A DNA stretch of 64,000 nucleotides from Teratosphaeria epicoccoides. Taxonomy: Eukaryota; Ascomycota; Dothideomycetes; Mycosphaerellales; Teratosphaeriaceae. The position numbers were made by a program, and so were the translations under genes. This document shows, in pieces, positions 21,514-32,797 of this stretch (the first letter of the stretch is position 1; the number at the start of each line of letters is the position of its first letter). The stretch lies in the NCBI GenBank assembly GCA_021401465.1, contig JADDMT010000086.1, forward strand, positions 62,001 through 126,000. The letters run 5' to 3'. A model generated the notes under the pieces. The model did not search any database, was not told where the DNA came from, and saw nothing but the letters and a program-made list of their open reading frames with translations.

Positions 21514-21924
21514 ATGGCCACAATGTCTTTCTCCGGCGACGTCAACGCGGAATCTAGAGCCTGCGCGCAGCCGTGGTTCAGTCACTCTGTCACCTCTTGG
21601 TCTGAAGACGCAATCACCCAAGCCGATCCCGGCAGAGGCCCCATAGCAGATCCGTTCGCCGGCGAGGATCTAGTGAGTGCAGGGCTTGAGGCGCTGAGTC
21701 CATGCTCCACTCAAACACTCCATCGATCGTCAACATTAACATTACACCAGGATCACTTCAGGGTCAACATCAGCGGCTCTGCGTTGGCTGACGAGGCTAG
21801 CCTGGAAATTGGTCCACTCCATTTTCCAGCCCAGGATGCGCTCGTACAGTCAGGGTCAGGGGAGTGGAACATGAGGGATGTTGTCTTCATCCCTGCACAG
21901 GCTATTGCTGGACAAGCTAACTGA
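21514..21924 (+). CDS. Hypothetical small protein
   Basis: Exons 21514-21672 and 21751-21924, with a 78-nt intron (GTGAGT, ATTAAC branch-like site, ACACCAG), give 110 residues. The intron length is a multiple of three, so the unspliced frame is also open (136 residues), but the strong splice signals favour splicing. No signal peptide, membrane segment or known domain is visible; the product is mildly acidic. I do not recognise it. It ends 97 bp before the 3' end of the convergent secreted-protein gene. Confidence 0.42.
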   Translation: MATMSFSGDVNAESRACAQPWFSHSVTSWSEDAITQADPGRGPIADPFAGEDLVSAGLEALSPCSTQTLHRSSTLTLHQDHFRVNISGSALADEASLEIGPLHFPAQDALVQSGSGEWNMRDVVFIPAQAIAGQAN

Positions 21925-22021
21925 CATTGTAAATCTCCCACCAGTCACGAATGGGTGCTGTCCGCAGTGAAAATTGGGTGCTGCCCAAAGGGTCGGGGTG
22001 TGAAAGCGGAAGAGCCGCTGC

Positions 22022-22417
22022 CTACGGGTCGCCTTCGCACGCCGACAGAAAGTTCTGCCCGTCATAGCCCAGGCCCGCGGCGAAATTGCAGTTCATTTCA
22101 AAGATGCAACTGTCGAATCCATCGATTATCTCTGAGTGACACTGCAGCACCATGTTCTTGTCAGTAATGCCGCCGAGCATATTTGCCGTGCTGCAATGGC
22201 GGGAGGGAGTGGCAAGGGAGAGACGCACGCGCTTTGTTGCAGTTTCGAAGTTACCGCCCATTGGTTTGCAGGCATCTTGGGTGGCTTGATCGATGGGACG
22301 GTGGAATGTCACATCGACGCAACGGCAGTTTCTGTAGTGGCGCCCAGGGACGTGGCATTTTGCCGAGGCACTGCTGGCGGAGACGAGGGTGAGGAGGACG
22401 GTGGTGGGGAGGTGCAT
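22022..22417 (-). CDS. Small secreted cysteine-rich protein (effector-like candidate)
   Basis: 131 codons from the ATG at 22417. The first about 19 residues (MHLPTTVLLTLVSASSASA) form a clear signal peptide with an Ala-x-Ala cleavage site. The mature part, about 112 residues, has nine cysteines, including a C-R-C pair near its start and a final cluster (DSCIFEMNC, SACEGDP). It has no resemblance to a family I can name. Such proteins are typically apoplastic and disulfide-bonded; a role in host or microbial interaction is inference. An in-frame ATG at 22471 would precede a non-signal sequence and is less likely. A TATA-like element lies about 85 bp upstream. An odd cysteine number leaves one free, or the model is slightly wrong. 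Confidence 0.65.
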   Translation of the reverse strand: MHLPTTVLLTLVSASSASAKCHVPGRHYRNCRCVDVTFHRPIDQATQDACKPMGGNFETATKRVRLSLATPSRHCSTANMLGGITDKNMVLQCHSEIIDGFDSCIFEMNCNFAAGLGYDGQNFLSACEGDP

Positions 22418-22498
22418 GGTGCTAGTGTTTTTTTTGGCTGATTCGGTGGCGGCCTCGATGAGACGGCACAAGTTTGGGAAGGAGGATTCTGGGACAGC

Positions 22499-22505
22499 AT
22501 TTATA
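22499..22505 (-). promoter_or_regulatory. TATA-like element of the secreted protein gene
   Basis: TATAAAT on the minus strand, about 85 bp upstream of the ATG at 22417, a spacing suitable for a TATA box in filamentous fungi. It is preceded by CG, as is the TATA-like site of the secreted-protein gene ending at 53099. Confidence 0.45.
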
Positions 22506-24247
22506 CGTACCTGTACGCCCTAGACAGCCCCTGGGGGATCACAGTCGGACGGCATCTGAGGCCGGAGTGCGATGCCAGCGCCTGGTGTGAATCTAGTGTC
22601 TGTTGGAGAGGTCGACCAATCATTGGAGGAAATGGCTAGGCGCACATGGTCACAACGGCTTGGAGTGACTGGCGGTCTCGGTTGCTTGAGATGCTCTAGA
22701 CTCAATGAGTCGTGCCAAGTGATCTCGCTCAGCTTTTTGCTCGCTTGCTTCTGGTGGCTTTTCTCTAATGAAGCTGACTGGTCCTTAGTATGAGTTGTGG
22801 AGCCTCCCAACGCTCTTAGGATGGGCTTCCTAAGCGTTTAGCAAGATTCCAATCCAAGGAGAGAGTCGAACCATGCTAGCTATTGGTGTCGAGGATTGTT
22901 AGCTCCTGCCAAGCCAGGCGTCCTTGCTAACACTAGACTTGACTGAATCGGCAGTCCATTCCGACTTCGACCTCGAGATCCAAAGCAGCCAAATCGTTGA
23001 CATCACTTGACCAACTCACCACGATGCATTATCCACCTGAGGAATACAGACCGAGGCTCGCGAGTTGTGTCGTCCGATTGAAGCTGATTTTCTTCTGGGT
23101 CGATTGCCATTCAAATGGACACAGGGGGCAGATTTCGCATCATGAATGCAAGTCGTTTTCGAGACTGGTATTCAACTCGCTTCTATGCACGAAGGCTATC
23201 AATTCGCCCAGAGGTGGCGCGATCTTAGCCCTGATAAAGCCGTAAGACACCCGCTTTGATCTGGATCATTGCAACATGCTGGTTCTTCTCGGCACTGACA
23301 ACCTGGTCAAGCCGTGATCGGCCCGATCTGGTCACTCGACTGCATTGTGTCTGCCATGACCGATTCGATGTGCACAACAGGAGCTTGAAGACAAAATCCC
23401 ATGTGCCAAGAATGCTGATGTTGATTGAGTCGAGCTGCAGCTATGAGCCAAGCGATGTGAAATTTCGCTAAGGCGTCCGACGATCTCGCAGCTCTGGCAT
23501 ACGCCTATTCATTGCTCCCATCTCACGCTCTGGAATGATCTCTACGGCGTTCCGGCAATTTCTACGACTCGTCCAGGTCATCGTTGGCTCGCAGACCGAG
23601 CTACAAAATACACAGCTCGATCTGCAGTCGCACCATTCCGCAATGCAGCTCAAAACCCCACCGAGCGTGCCTCTCCCGGCGCTCACCTCCGGCGGCAATG
23701 CCGCATCGTGCGCTGGGTGTGCTGGTAAGCCACCGCCAAGAGGAAGGCCGTGCACTGCGATAGGCCACCTGATCCATATCACTGGCGAGACGTGGTACAC
23801 GGCATGATCAGAAGTACAGCAGAAGAGACCAGGCAACCAGAAGCTCCCCTGCGATCTGCACGGGGTCTGCACGAGAGGTGGATTTTGCCAGTTTTTGCTC
23901 GATTCAGGATCCTGACTGGCGCGCACAGCAAGAAGCGCAAAGGAGCGCTGCAACACACTCGTCGTCGGTCAGCAGCTCATGCAACATTTGCATCGGCTTG
24001 ATGGAAGTTTCAAGGGTGATTGGATCCGCGCGTATGGTGTTCTCGTTTGAACTGAGATCCAACCCTGAATTTCCAACCTCAACTGAACATCTTAGTGCGA
24101 TCGAAGCGCACTGGAGCGTACGGTCGAGTGGGACATATGTCCGCAATTCAGGCCTCTCTTCCCAATCTTCTTCCCTCCTGTGCATTTCGCATTCGGATGC
24201 CATGGTGAGATGTACAACTCGCGACCAGACTTGCGCCTCGGCTGTCC
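22506..24247. other. Gene-poor stretch
   Basis: About 1.7 kb without a recognised gene. A plus-strand frame at about 23480-23725 looks protein-like and runs into a GTAAGC donor-like site, but I could not assemble a gene from it. Confidence 0.35.
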
Positions 24248-26192
24248 CTAGCCATTATTGATCCAGCCCAGCCACTCCACCGGCACGTCCCACTGGCCAT
24301 TGCTGTCGAACAACGTATTCATATCAAAGCCCTGCAGATTCGGCATGTCATTGACTAGGTTGCCAAGCCAAGCGGAATCGGCGAAGGCATTTCCATTCAC
24401 ATGATCGGGCCGCGACGGCGGCTGCGACTGGGACGGCTGCATCGATGGTGCATACGTCCGCAGGATGTTCGTCAAGCTTTTCGCGTCTGCTTCCTTCCGT
24501 CTTTGGTGCAGCACAATCAGCAGCGAGGCAGTACTTAGCGCTTCCCTCGTAGCGTCTGTGTCGTAAAGGTGGACAACGTTGTTCAACACCCTGACGGCGT
24601 CTCCGAGCTGTGCGATACTGAGCGGGTTGTCGATCGCCAGTAGAATGCAGACAATTTGGAACGGCACGTTTGCATCATGATGCCATGGGCTCCCGGTGTC
24701 GATATTTGTTTGCGCAGATTTGAGCGCCTTCGAGGTCTGCGTGAGCACTTTCTCCAAGAGTTCGCCGGAAATGTTGAAGTCGAGAAGACGGAGGCGCCGG
24801 CAAATACAAAGCATCAGATTGGTTTGCGTGAGGACTGACGGCGGAGCTGTGTGTCTGTAGGATAGCGTTTCGACCAGTGCTGCCTGCAATTCGCCCACGT
24901 CCAAGGGTTTGTCGGGGTCTAACTTCTCTGATAGTGGCAGGAGGGTGAATAACTCCAGGGAGTAGTCCTCGGGTGTGGACGCAGCAGGTAGTACGGAGTG
25001 GATGTGCGGCAGCGAAACTCGTGTGTGGCCTAGATCGAACGATGTCCAGACGTTGATGTGGCGGGCTGAAGATAATGAAGAGCGTTGCATTAGTCGAAAA
25101 CTCAGTATCCTTTCTCTCATGCATATCAGACTTGCCGACACATAGTATCCTGCGTTGCAGATTTGGATCAATCTCAGCATCGCCTGCTTCCTTGGGATCT
25201 CGATGCAAACCGGCAGCCTGGTCATTGTCAGCATCTGTACCCACCCCATCCATCGGTATGGTGCTAAGACGCGGCATGCCTCGATAATGTGGAGCATGTG
25301 ACAGCTGTTAATCCACGTTTTATGTGGCGACGCAGTGATGCGCATGTACGCCACACGGAGTAGCCAGCCAGTCACGACGGTTATGTCAGGCCGAGAGTCA
25401 CTTGCTTGATCTAGCACACGTTTGGCAGTCTCTAAGAGATCAATTTCGGGTGCTACCGCCTGTCTATGCGTGAAGAGGTATCCAAGAGCGGCGACACCAC
25501 ACAGAACAGCGTCATACGGGTCCTCCACATGGGGCAAGAGCCATCGCCGCTGCAGACGTTGGAATAGTACTTCTCTGTCTATGAACCCGTAGCACGGATC
25601 CACCTTGGCCATGTACGTCGCTACCAGGCTCTCCATGGTTGCTCGGGAAAGAATGTCGGTCAGTGGCCGTGCTCGTGGCGTATAGCCGGCCACGGCCCTT
25701 GACCCGAGATACAAGTTCCAAGCGAAGAGATGAAGTCGGGGCGCGTTGGCGGGATCTATGCCCATAGCCAGCTTTCGCACAAAAGCAGCACCGGAATTGG
25801 CGTCGGCAGGCTGCAGCTGGGCATCGGCAGTAATGACGGGAGGAGCAAGAGGAGGTTGGGCGGAAGACGGCGATAGATGGAATTGCGGAAGCGGACTCTG
25901 AAGTGCGGGTTGGAGTGGCACTGGTGCGGTTGCTTGCTTGCGTAGCGCGCGGACGGAGACATAGTGGCAGTCATATTCATATCGTACGCATGCGCCGCAG
26001 GGCTTCTCGCCATCGCATTTTCGTTTCCGCTCGCGGCATGGCTCGCACTAGAAGCTGTTAGATTCGAGGTTGACGTGCAGAACCACTGATGCTCACCGCT
26101 TTGCGACTCCGCGCGCGTCTTGGCGCTGGCTGCTTTGGCGGAGTGACGAAACTTGCATCGATGTCTGTAGAGACATTGTCCGCGGATGCCAT
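24248..26192 (-). CDS. Zn2Cys6 fungal-specific transcription factor
   Basis: Exons 26192-26097 and 26047-24248, with a 49-nt intron (GTGAGC, CTAAC, TTCTAG), give 631 residues. The intron lies directly before the first zinc-binding cysteine, which is why the DNA-binding part is easily missed. The binuclear cluster starts CEPCRERKRKCDGEKPC and ends GACVRYEYDC, with C-x2-C-x6-C-x5-C-x2-C-x6-C spacing at residues 33-59, after a basic stretch (RRARSRKA). Residues about 170-480 resemble the fungal transcription-factor middle homology region (ESLVATYMAKVDPCYGFIDR, LGYLFTHRQ, INVWTSFDLGHTRVSLPHIH). The target genes are unknown. A second intron of about 68 nt near 25068-25135 is possible, since that part reads poorly and ends in TTATCTTCAG, but its donor (GTCTGA) is weak. 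Confidence 0.88.
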
Positions 26193-26539
26193 TTTTATCA
26201 ATCAGTGTCAGTCAATCGTAGAGCTGAGCGGATGAAGTTGGAGAAAAGCTTGGTCCGGATTTTCCGCGGACTTCCGCTTACTTCCGCCTTATGCCGGTCA
26301 GCACTGTGATCGTAATGACACAGGTCTGACCTACTTGTCGTCGACCTAGCAGATCGACTACGATCGGATAATCCGGGACCACACATACGGTCAATGGCCA
26401 CTGCCTCATGCATTGCAAGAGATGCTTCCTCGGTCCCGGACGGCACCGTGCAAGGGACGTTGTGATAGGTAGAGCCACAGGGATGCAGACTTCCAGTCTT
26501 CGAACATTCAGTCAGTGTATATAGACGATAAGCTTCCGT
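26193..26539. other. Upstream region of the Zn2Cys6 gene and 3' end region of cdc37
   Basis: About 350 bp with no gene. It should contain the transcription-factor promoter. Confidence 0.4.
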
Positions 26540-28111
26540 TTAGTCCATCTCATCCACCTCCACAATCTTTCCCTCCCCAGGCGCCACAGCAGCGCCCGCA
26601 GGTGCCTGGCCCGGCATGCGGCCACTCTTCTCGATCGCCTCCACCTGCTTTTTTCCTTCTTCAGTCGTCGCATCGATGACACCATCCTCCAAACTCAGCA
26701 TGCCACCCTGACCCAACTGCTCGACGACCTGCTCCGCTTCGTCCACCGACATCTTCCCGAGTACCTCGTTGACCCGATCGAGGTTGCCTGATTCGAGAGC
26801 TCGTTGCAGACCAGGTGGGAAGGTCTCGAAGATCTGTCGTGATGCCTTCTCATTTTCTGTGATGCATTTGTCAAGAGCAGGCGGCGTGACGATGTTGATC
26901 TGCGTATTTGGATCTACAGCGTGAAGCTGAATCTGCTCGACACCGCCACTCATTTCCTCCTCCGCTTCCTGCTTGTTCAACTCCGCAGTCCGTGATCGAA
27001 TGCGGTCGTACGTTGAGGTTACATCATCCAAGAATAATTTCCTGGCCTGATGGTTGGGCGTCTGTATGCGTTTGAAGAACAGCCCAACACCGTCCTTGCC
27101 CAGTTGCCGGCAGTACTGCAGTAGGAGTGCTTGATGCACACACTGCCGAGCATACTCTTCCTCCTTCTGATTCTTTGCGTTCTGCTGTGCATTGAACGCC
27201 TCAACCAGCAGACCATCTGTCTCCTTATCTGCTAGGACTTCTGGATGCTGGCCAATGAAGTTCAGGCTGCGATGGTAGTCGCCAAAAGGTATCTTGCCGA
27301 ACTGCTTTGCAAGAGCCGAAGCCGCCATGTCGACGTCATCCTCACCAGGCGCAATGTCCACAGCGCTGTCCTCAACATCTGCTTCGGAGCCCCGCGTCTC
27401 GCCGCCGTCCGCAGGTGGTGATCGACTTGAATTCAGCAATACCGGCTGCGCGGACGTCTTTGCAGGTGCAGCGGGAGTCACTGTCTTCGGCTTCGACACA
27501 TGACTCGAGTCGAACCCAGTACGTATGCTCTCGCTGGTGATCTTACTGCCCTCCTCCTTCTCCAGCCGGTTCAGTTCCGTCAGTAGATCCTTCTGCAAGC
27601 CCTGCACCTTGATCTGATGTGATCCGACTTCCGCGACATACGCCTGATATCTCGCCGGTCCCTCCATTGACTTCTTCTTGTCCACCTCCGACTTGACCTG
27701 GTCGACCAGCGCACCCATCATCTTGCTATAGCTCGGCTGCTCCTGCTCCCGCGTGTGCACACCCTCCGGCGGCTTGGCTGGATGATCATCGCCGAGACTA
27801 CCATCACCAACAACGTCACTCAGGGCGTCGAAGATGACCTCGTCAACTTCTGAAGCCTCTTTCTTGCCCTCGACCTGGCTCCGATGCTTTTCCAGCTCTT
27901 TGAGCAATGCATCGATCCGTAGCAGCAGACCGTCATTGACGACGTGTTCGTACTTCAACGTTGTGATTCGCTGCTTGCGGGCTACACGTTCCTGGTGTAT
28001 CTGGTTCTGCTTGGCGCGGATGAAGGAGCGTTTGTCGACATTTGGGTGGACCTCGATGTCGCTGTCATCTGACAGTTCTAAGGCATCCCATTTGCTGTAA
28101 TTGATTGGCAT
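26540..28111 (-). CDS. cdc37: Hsp90 co-chaperone Cdc37
   Basis: 523 codons, intronless. Cdc37 brings protein kinases to Hsp90 in the cytosol. The N-terminus is diagnostic: INYSKWDALELSDDSDIEVH and then PNVDKRSFIRAKQNQIHQER. The Ser in DDSDIEVHPN is the position phosphorylated by casein kinase 2 in other species. A coiled-coil N domain (to about residue 190), an Ala/Pro/Ser-rich linker, the Hsp90-binding central domain (about 265-420: FGDYHRSLNFIGQHPEVLADK, QYCRQLGKDGVGLFFKRI) and the C-terminal domain (TFPPGLQRALESGNLDRVNEVL) follow. The length fits filamentous-fungal orthologues. The protein ends in an acidic E-V-D-E-M-D. Confidence 0.96.
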   Translation of the reverse strand: MPINYSKWDALELSDDSDIEVHPNVDKRSFIRAKQNQIHQERVARKQRITTLKYEHVVNDGLLLRIDALLKELEKHRSQVEGKKEASEVDEVIFDALSDVVGDGSLGDDHPAKPPEGVHTREQEQPSYSKMMGALVDQVKSEVDKKKSMEGPARYQAYVAEVGSHQIKVQGLQKDLLTELNRLEKEEGSKITSESIRTGFDSSHVSKPKTVTPAAPAKTSAQPVLLNSSRSPPADGGETRGSEADVEDSAVDIAPGEDDVDMAASALAKQFGKIPFGDYHRSLNFIGQHPEVLADKETDGLLVEAFNAQQNAKNQKEEEYARQCVHQALLLQYCRQLGKDGVGLFFKRIQTPNHQARKLFLDDVTSTYDRIRSRTAELNKQEAEEEMSGGVEQIQLHAVDPNTQINIVTPPALDKCITENEKASRQIFETFPPGLQRALESGNLDRVNEVLGKMSVDEAEQVVEQLGQGGMLSLEDGVIDATTEEGKKQVEAIEKSGRMPGQAPAGAAVAPGEGKIVEVDEMD

Positions 28112-28884
28112 ATTGTCTGTCGCGTCGCAAGTCCTCCAATATCGGCCTTGCGGTTATCTCGTCTGTACAGTAACGAACTATCTGGCGGGCCGTGGATACA
28201 TGTACATATTATTGCCGGACATGGAAGGCACTCGAAACCAAGCAGACCCATGCCCCACTTGCCCACTTCTGGAGACATGGTTTCCCCGGGCCCCGAAAGG
28301 CTCACCTATTCTTGAGTTTCAGGTGAATGGTGACATGTTGGCACGGGATGTGGTCACGTGCTTTGGACAATGTCGCTCAATTCTGCGTGCCCGGTCTTTG
28401 CTCGCCGTCTGACAAGCTCATGTGGAAGCGATTCTAGATGTAGTACTCAGTATCCTACACTTGCTCCGTCGTGAGTCTCTGGGTTCGACTCATGGCGTCA
28501 CACTTCATACTCAACACTCTTCACAGGTCAAACGAATCGTATTAGTCACTCGGAATCGTCGCTGACCGTGCGGGGCGGGACGACGGCGGGGTGAGCGCAG
28601 GCGTGTCTGGAAGAAAAGCGTCACGGCTTCTCTGGACGCACAGGCAGTTGTCGTGGAGCACCAGACGTCCGGGGCACTTATTTCACGCCCGTCATGAAAG
28701 GGGCAATGTGGCAGCTCTTCCGTCGGTCGGCGGTGCTGAGCGCCTGAAATGGTTGCTACTCTTTCAACGTCCGAGTCAGCAGCATTTCCGACCCTTGACG
28801 TGCATCGCCTCGACATCAGTGTCATCCACAATTGCCATACTGCCGTTCTACCCGCCGCACAGACTCGCCAGAAGGCCCGCTTCC
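28112..28884. other. Intergenic stretch, cdc37 promoter side
   Basis: About 770 bp with no recognised gene. It includes the cdc37 promoter (just right of 28111) and the permease 3' UTR. Confidence 0.45.
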
Positions 28885-30855
28885 CTACTCCATCTTCCTG
28901 TCAAAACTCCTCGCCGGCGCCTCATCCATCGCCACCACACTCCTCCTCCGACTCGCCCTTCCTTTAGTCCTCCCAATCCCCACCAGCTGCCCCATCTCCT
29001 TCCAGAAGCCCACAGGAGGATCCAAAAAGGTCTCCTCGTACGCATCGATAATTGGTTTTTCCCACACCAAATCAATCTCACTCGGCTTCAGCCACTTCGT
29101 CCTCTTGACAAGCTTCCAGATCAGGAAGAGCGGCGGGATGAAGATCTGCATCGTGTAGTCGGAGAAGAAGGTCGAGACGTCCCAGGGAAGGTAGGCGGTG
29201 TAGCCATAGTAGCAGGAGACGATGATCAGCCAGACGAGGGCGAAATAGCCGCAGAAAGGTTGGAGGTAGCCGGTGTAGGGGAGTTTTTGGCGGTCAAGGC
29301 CTTGGGCTTTGTGGGCGTAGTAGAATTGGAGGTAGGTGATGCTGATGACGATGTAGTTGATCAGACCTGTTTTCGGAGTTAGTGAGGCTCAGCGTCGATC
29401 GGGAGATGCACATACCGCCGCCAGTGACGAGGTCGGCGAACCATGTAATGGCCACGGACGATCCGCTCGAGACTGCGGTGAAGGACAAGAGCGGGAAGAT
29501 CATGACCACCAAAAAGCAGTAGATTGGCACACCCTTTCGTGTGCACTTCCGCAGGAATTTGGGTGCGCGTCCCTCAAGAGCCAGACTGTACAGATTGCGG
29601 GTGGCGCAGTAGGTGTACGTATTGCCGGCCGAAAAGATCGAAGTCAAGAGCAGTCTGCCACGAAGTCAGCACATCCCCGGATTCAAGGTCTTGTGTAGGG
29701 GGTTGCTCACGCGTTGACAACGCTCGGGAACACAGAGATACCCAGATTCGTCGCCCCAATCACATACGGCGATGCAGCAGCGGAGCCATTGCTACCTCCA
29801 TTCGCGACATCCACCAATTGCGGGTCTCTCGAGCCGCAGATGATGCCTACTGCCAAAGAACCGACGACGAAGAAGACGACGAACCGCGAGTATACCATTT
29901 TGAAGGCAGCTTTGATGTAGATCCTGGGTCGCATAGCTTCCGCAGCCACAATCGAGATGTACTCCGGACCCACGACGGTGAACAGCGCAGAGGTCAGCGC
30001 CCCAAGAAACCCTTCGAATCGTCCTAGATCACCAGTTGCGAGATACTCACGGAATGCGCCGCCTCGTTTCCAGTGCGTGAAGCCGTAAGCTTGGTGTTGC
30101 GGATTGCCTCCCACCATCGTGACGAAGGTGAAGAAGAACAGCATGAAGATCAAGATGACCTTCCCGCCTGATAGCCAGAATTCCTGCACGTTCACATCAG
30201 TCGACTCTCCACCCTCTCACTCCCCGAGGATAGTCTCACCGCTTCACCATACGCCCCGACCGCCAGGATATTAATGAAGGCATAGCACAGAATGACGCCA
30301 ATAATGATCCCGGCAATCGGCCCAGGCTTGGTGACCTCCTCGCTCCAAAACGAGCACACCAGCGTGAAGGCGGATATCTCAAACGGAATGAGCAGCGCCT
30401 CGTAAAAGCTACACCACACAAAGACATCAGCACAACCCTGCCCTCGCCGACCCATCCCATCCTCGCGGAAACACTCACAAAAAGTTCCACCCAACCATGA
30501 ACCCCAACGCATCGTCCACCCAATGGCCCGCCAAGCGAATAAACCCGCCGGAAACCGGATACGCCGTACTCATCTCCGCGAGACTATTGTTCACCATCGC
30601 CAACACGGCCGACTGGATCGTGTACGCGATGAGGAGACTTGCGGCGCCGCCCTTGTAGAGCCCCGTGCCGATGGAGACGAAGAGCGCAGTGCCGATCGCG
30701 CCGCCAATGGCGATCATTTGGATCTGGCGGTTCGCGAGGTGGCGTTGCAGTTGGTCGGCGTTGTCGACGGTGAGGCCCTCTTGGATGTCATGGTCGCTAG
30801 TGGTGACGGTGACGGGATCGGCGGGGGGGGATTTGTCGCGGGAGAATATGCCCAT
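28885..30855 (-). CDS. Amino-acid permease (APC superfamily, AAT/YAT type)
   Basis: Five exons, 30855-30479, 30408-30240, 30183-29711, 29654-29416 and 29366-28885, with introns of 70, 56, 56 and 49 nt, give 579 residues; all joins keep the frame. About twelve hydrophobic segments are visible. Family blocks include HLANRQIQMIAIGGAIGTAL, SLAEMSTAYPVSGGFIRLAG, GFMVGWNFFFYEALLIPFEI, EFWLSGGKVILIFMLFFFTF, MVGGNPQHQAYGF, VGPEYISIVAAEA, NTYTYCATRNLYSLALEGRA and a hydrophilic C-tail. Family members are plasma-membrane H+/amino-acid symporters; the substrate cannot be told from sequence alone. The N-terminal 45 residues are hydrophilic, as in other AAT permeases, where they carry ubiquitination sites. 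Confidence 0.93.
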
Positions 30856-31876
30856 GGTGGGGTTTTAGCGGGGTAGTGGTGGTGGTGGTGGCGATGGTGG
30901 ATGTCGTTGGTGGGGGCGCAGCATGTGGTGCGTTTCGTTCAGAGACGGAAGAGTGGAGGGGACTCGTGTGGACAAAGCAAGTCGACCAGGCTGGGTTGAT
31001 GGGAGACGGGAAGGAAGAAAGAGTGGAGTCGACCTTATCGCGACCCATCCCCCATGTTTCCATTGCGGCGGAGACGGCGCAGAATCATCATTCGGGGCTT
31101 CCTCGAAGATCCCGGCTGCACGCGACTCGCCGACGTCTACATGCATGAGCGGGATCCACAATTCTTCGCACGGGCGGCCACTTACAGGGACTCTTCCCGG
31201 GACGCCAAGGAATCCTACGTCTGTGGGAGCTGAGCGGCCACCGGTTCGAGCTGATGATCGGACGGCGGGTTGGGGAACGTGGGAATCGGGGGTCGAGACG
31301 GCACAGCAGCCTGAGTGACGGTGCCAAGAGCGGGGCTGGAAGGATCTACGCTATGAGCGAATGCCAAGAGATGTTCCTCTTCCACTCGGGAGCTGTGCTT
31401 TGTCACGCCTCGAAGCCTGAATGAAGGTAGATGTATTCTTGCGGCGACGGGATTGTGGTGGGCCATGTGGGAGGGTGTGTGGAAACATCTAAGAGCAGCA
31501 GCCTAACGACCCGGGCAAGGTGATAGAATCCACGCCGATAGCCGACGGAGAGCGGATCGAACAAGATTGCTGTCGTTCCTCCCGGATATACCTGTCGATG
31601 TCTGTAGAGAAATGCTACAAACGACGATTTTCCACCTTGTCTCGAGCTTCACCACCAGGCTGTTCCCCTCCGAAACTCCAACAAACGTCCATCATCATGC
31701 GCCCCAAGCACTCCCACTCACAGTGAAGTTCACTCCGCCCACACCCTCCCCCTCGCACCCCTTCCCATCGCGCCGCCGCCGAGACCCATGCCGTCTCCAC
31801 CAGCACTGCGAGCATCCCACCACGCGCGCTGGGCCTCACCTGGGCCCGCGGCCGCAGAACGAGGCCCCAGCTCTCG
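30856..31876. other. Permease upstream region
   Basis: About 1 kb between the permease start and the F-box 3' end. It starts with a GGT-rich microsatellite-like run (about 30876-30905). No gene was recognised. Confidence 0.45.
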
Positions 31877-32797
31877 TCAGAAGCCCATCCGCCGCATGCC
31901 ACACCTCACCTCGACCCCCTTCACCACCATCCCCAGCTTCTCCTCCCCCAAGTCATCAAACGCCGAACAACTCAGCACCTCCCACATCCTCCCCACGCAC
32001 TCCTGCACCTCGGCCCCGCACCGGCTCGCAAACGCCCTCCGCAGGCCACTGATCAGCGTCGGAGGTTTCTCCGCATCCCGCTGCCGCGTCTCCATGCCCT
32101 CGAACTCTCTCGTCAGTCGCTCCGTGGCCCACGAGCGGGACTCGGCGCCGCCGTTGCCCAGGAGCGAGACGAAGAAATCCGGGCCGTGCACGAGCAGGAG
32201 TTCTTCGCACGCGAGCTCGATTTCGGCGCGGGTGGAGGGGCAGCCGAGGGCGAAGCGCATGTGGATCGGTTCCGGGCCGAAGACGCGGAGGATCTTGACG
32301 GAGGAGATGAGCTTGAACAGCAAGCAGGCGAGGCTGGTCTTGGGCAGCGAGTGCAGCAGGTCGAGTTTCTCGTCGTACGTCTGCGTGTCTTGGAGTCGGT
32401 AGAGGAGGAGGAGACCCGCTTTGTGGATGGCGGTCCAGCGTCCTTCGAGCCAGTGGAATTCTTCGGAGGAGGTGACGATGTGGAGCCATTTGGTGTTGAG
32501 GGACTCGAGGGTCGACATGCGGTCCCACAACGTCTTCAAGTCGGCATACTGGGCGAGGTGGAGGTTGGGGAAGAGGCGGACGCTGGTGGGCAGGGGGAAG
32601 GTGGGCTCGGGGAAGGCGGAGAGGGGGAGTTGGGTGGCTTTGATGGCGGTGACGAGGCTGTGCTCGTGGTTCTGGATCAGGTCGTTGAGGGCGCGGCACG
32701 TGAGACGCAGGCAGGCGAGCTGGTGTGGGCTGTAGGGGATGTGTGGGATGATGTCGAGCCAGATTTCGGCGGGGAGGTGGGCTGCGGACATGGGCAT
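31877..32797 (-). CDS. F-box-like protein
   Basis: 306 codons, intronless. Residues about 7-42 (LPAEIWLDIIPHIPYSPHQL and then ACLRLTCRALNDLI) fit an F-box, the Skp1-binding module of SCF ubiquitin ligases. The rest is helical, without leucine-rich or WD repeats that I can see, so the substrate is unknown. The remaining protein carries ESLNTKWLHIVTSSEEFHWL and other blocks without a named domain. It is probably part of the large, fast-evolving F-box group of filamentous fungi. An in-frame Met at position 3 is an equivalent start. Confidence 0.72.
   Translation of the reverse strand: MPMSAAHLPAEIWLDIIPHIPYSPHQLACLRLTCRALNDLIQNHEHSLVTAIKATQLPLSAFPEPTFPLPTSVRLFPNLHLAQYADLKTLWDRMSTLESLNTKWLHIVTSSEEFHWLEGRWTAIHKAGLLLLYRLQDTQTYDEKLDLLHSLPKTSLACLLFKLISSVKILRVFGPEPIHMRFALGCPSTRAEIELACEELLLVHGPDFFVSLLGNGGAESRSWATERLTREFEGMETRQRDAEKPPTLISGLRRAFASRCGAEVQECVGRMWEVLSCSAFDDLGEEKLGMVVKGVEVRCGMRRMGF

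Noticed and set aside
22855..22930. tRNA-like B-box (GGTTCGACTC on the minus strand)
   Set aside because: No matching A-box at the right distance and the flanks do not form an acceptor stem.
23480..23725. Plus-strand open frame leading to a GTAAGC donor-like site
   Set aside because: No acceptor exon or recognised domain follows.
28460..28495. GGGTTCGACTC on the plus strand, resembling a tRNA T-arm
   Set aside because: No D-arm or acceptor pairing is visible upstream.
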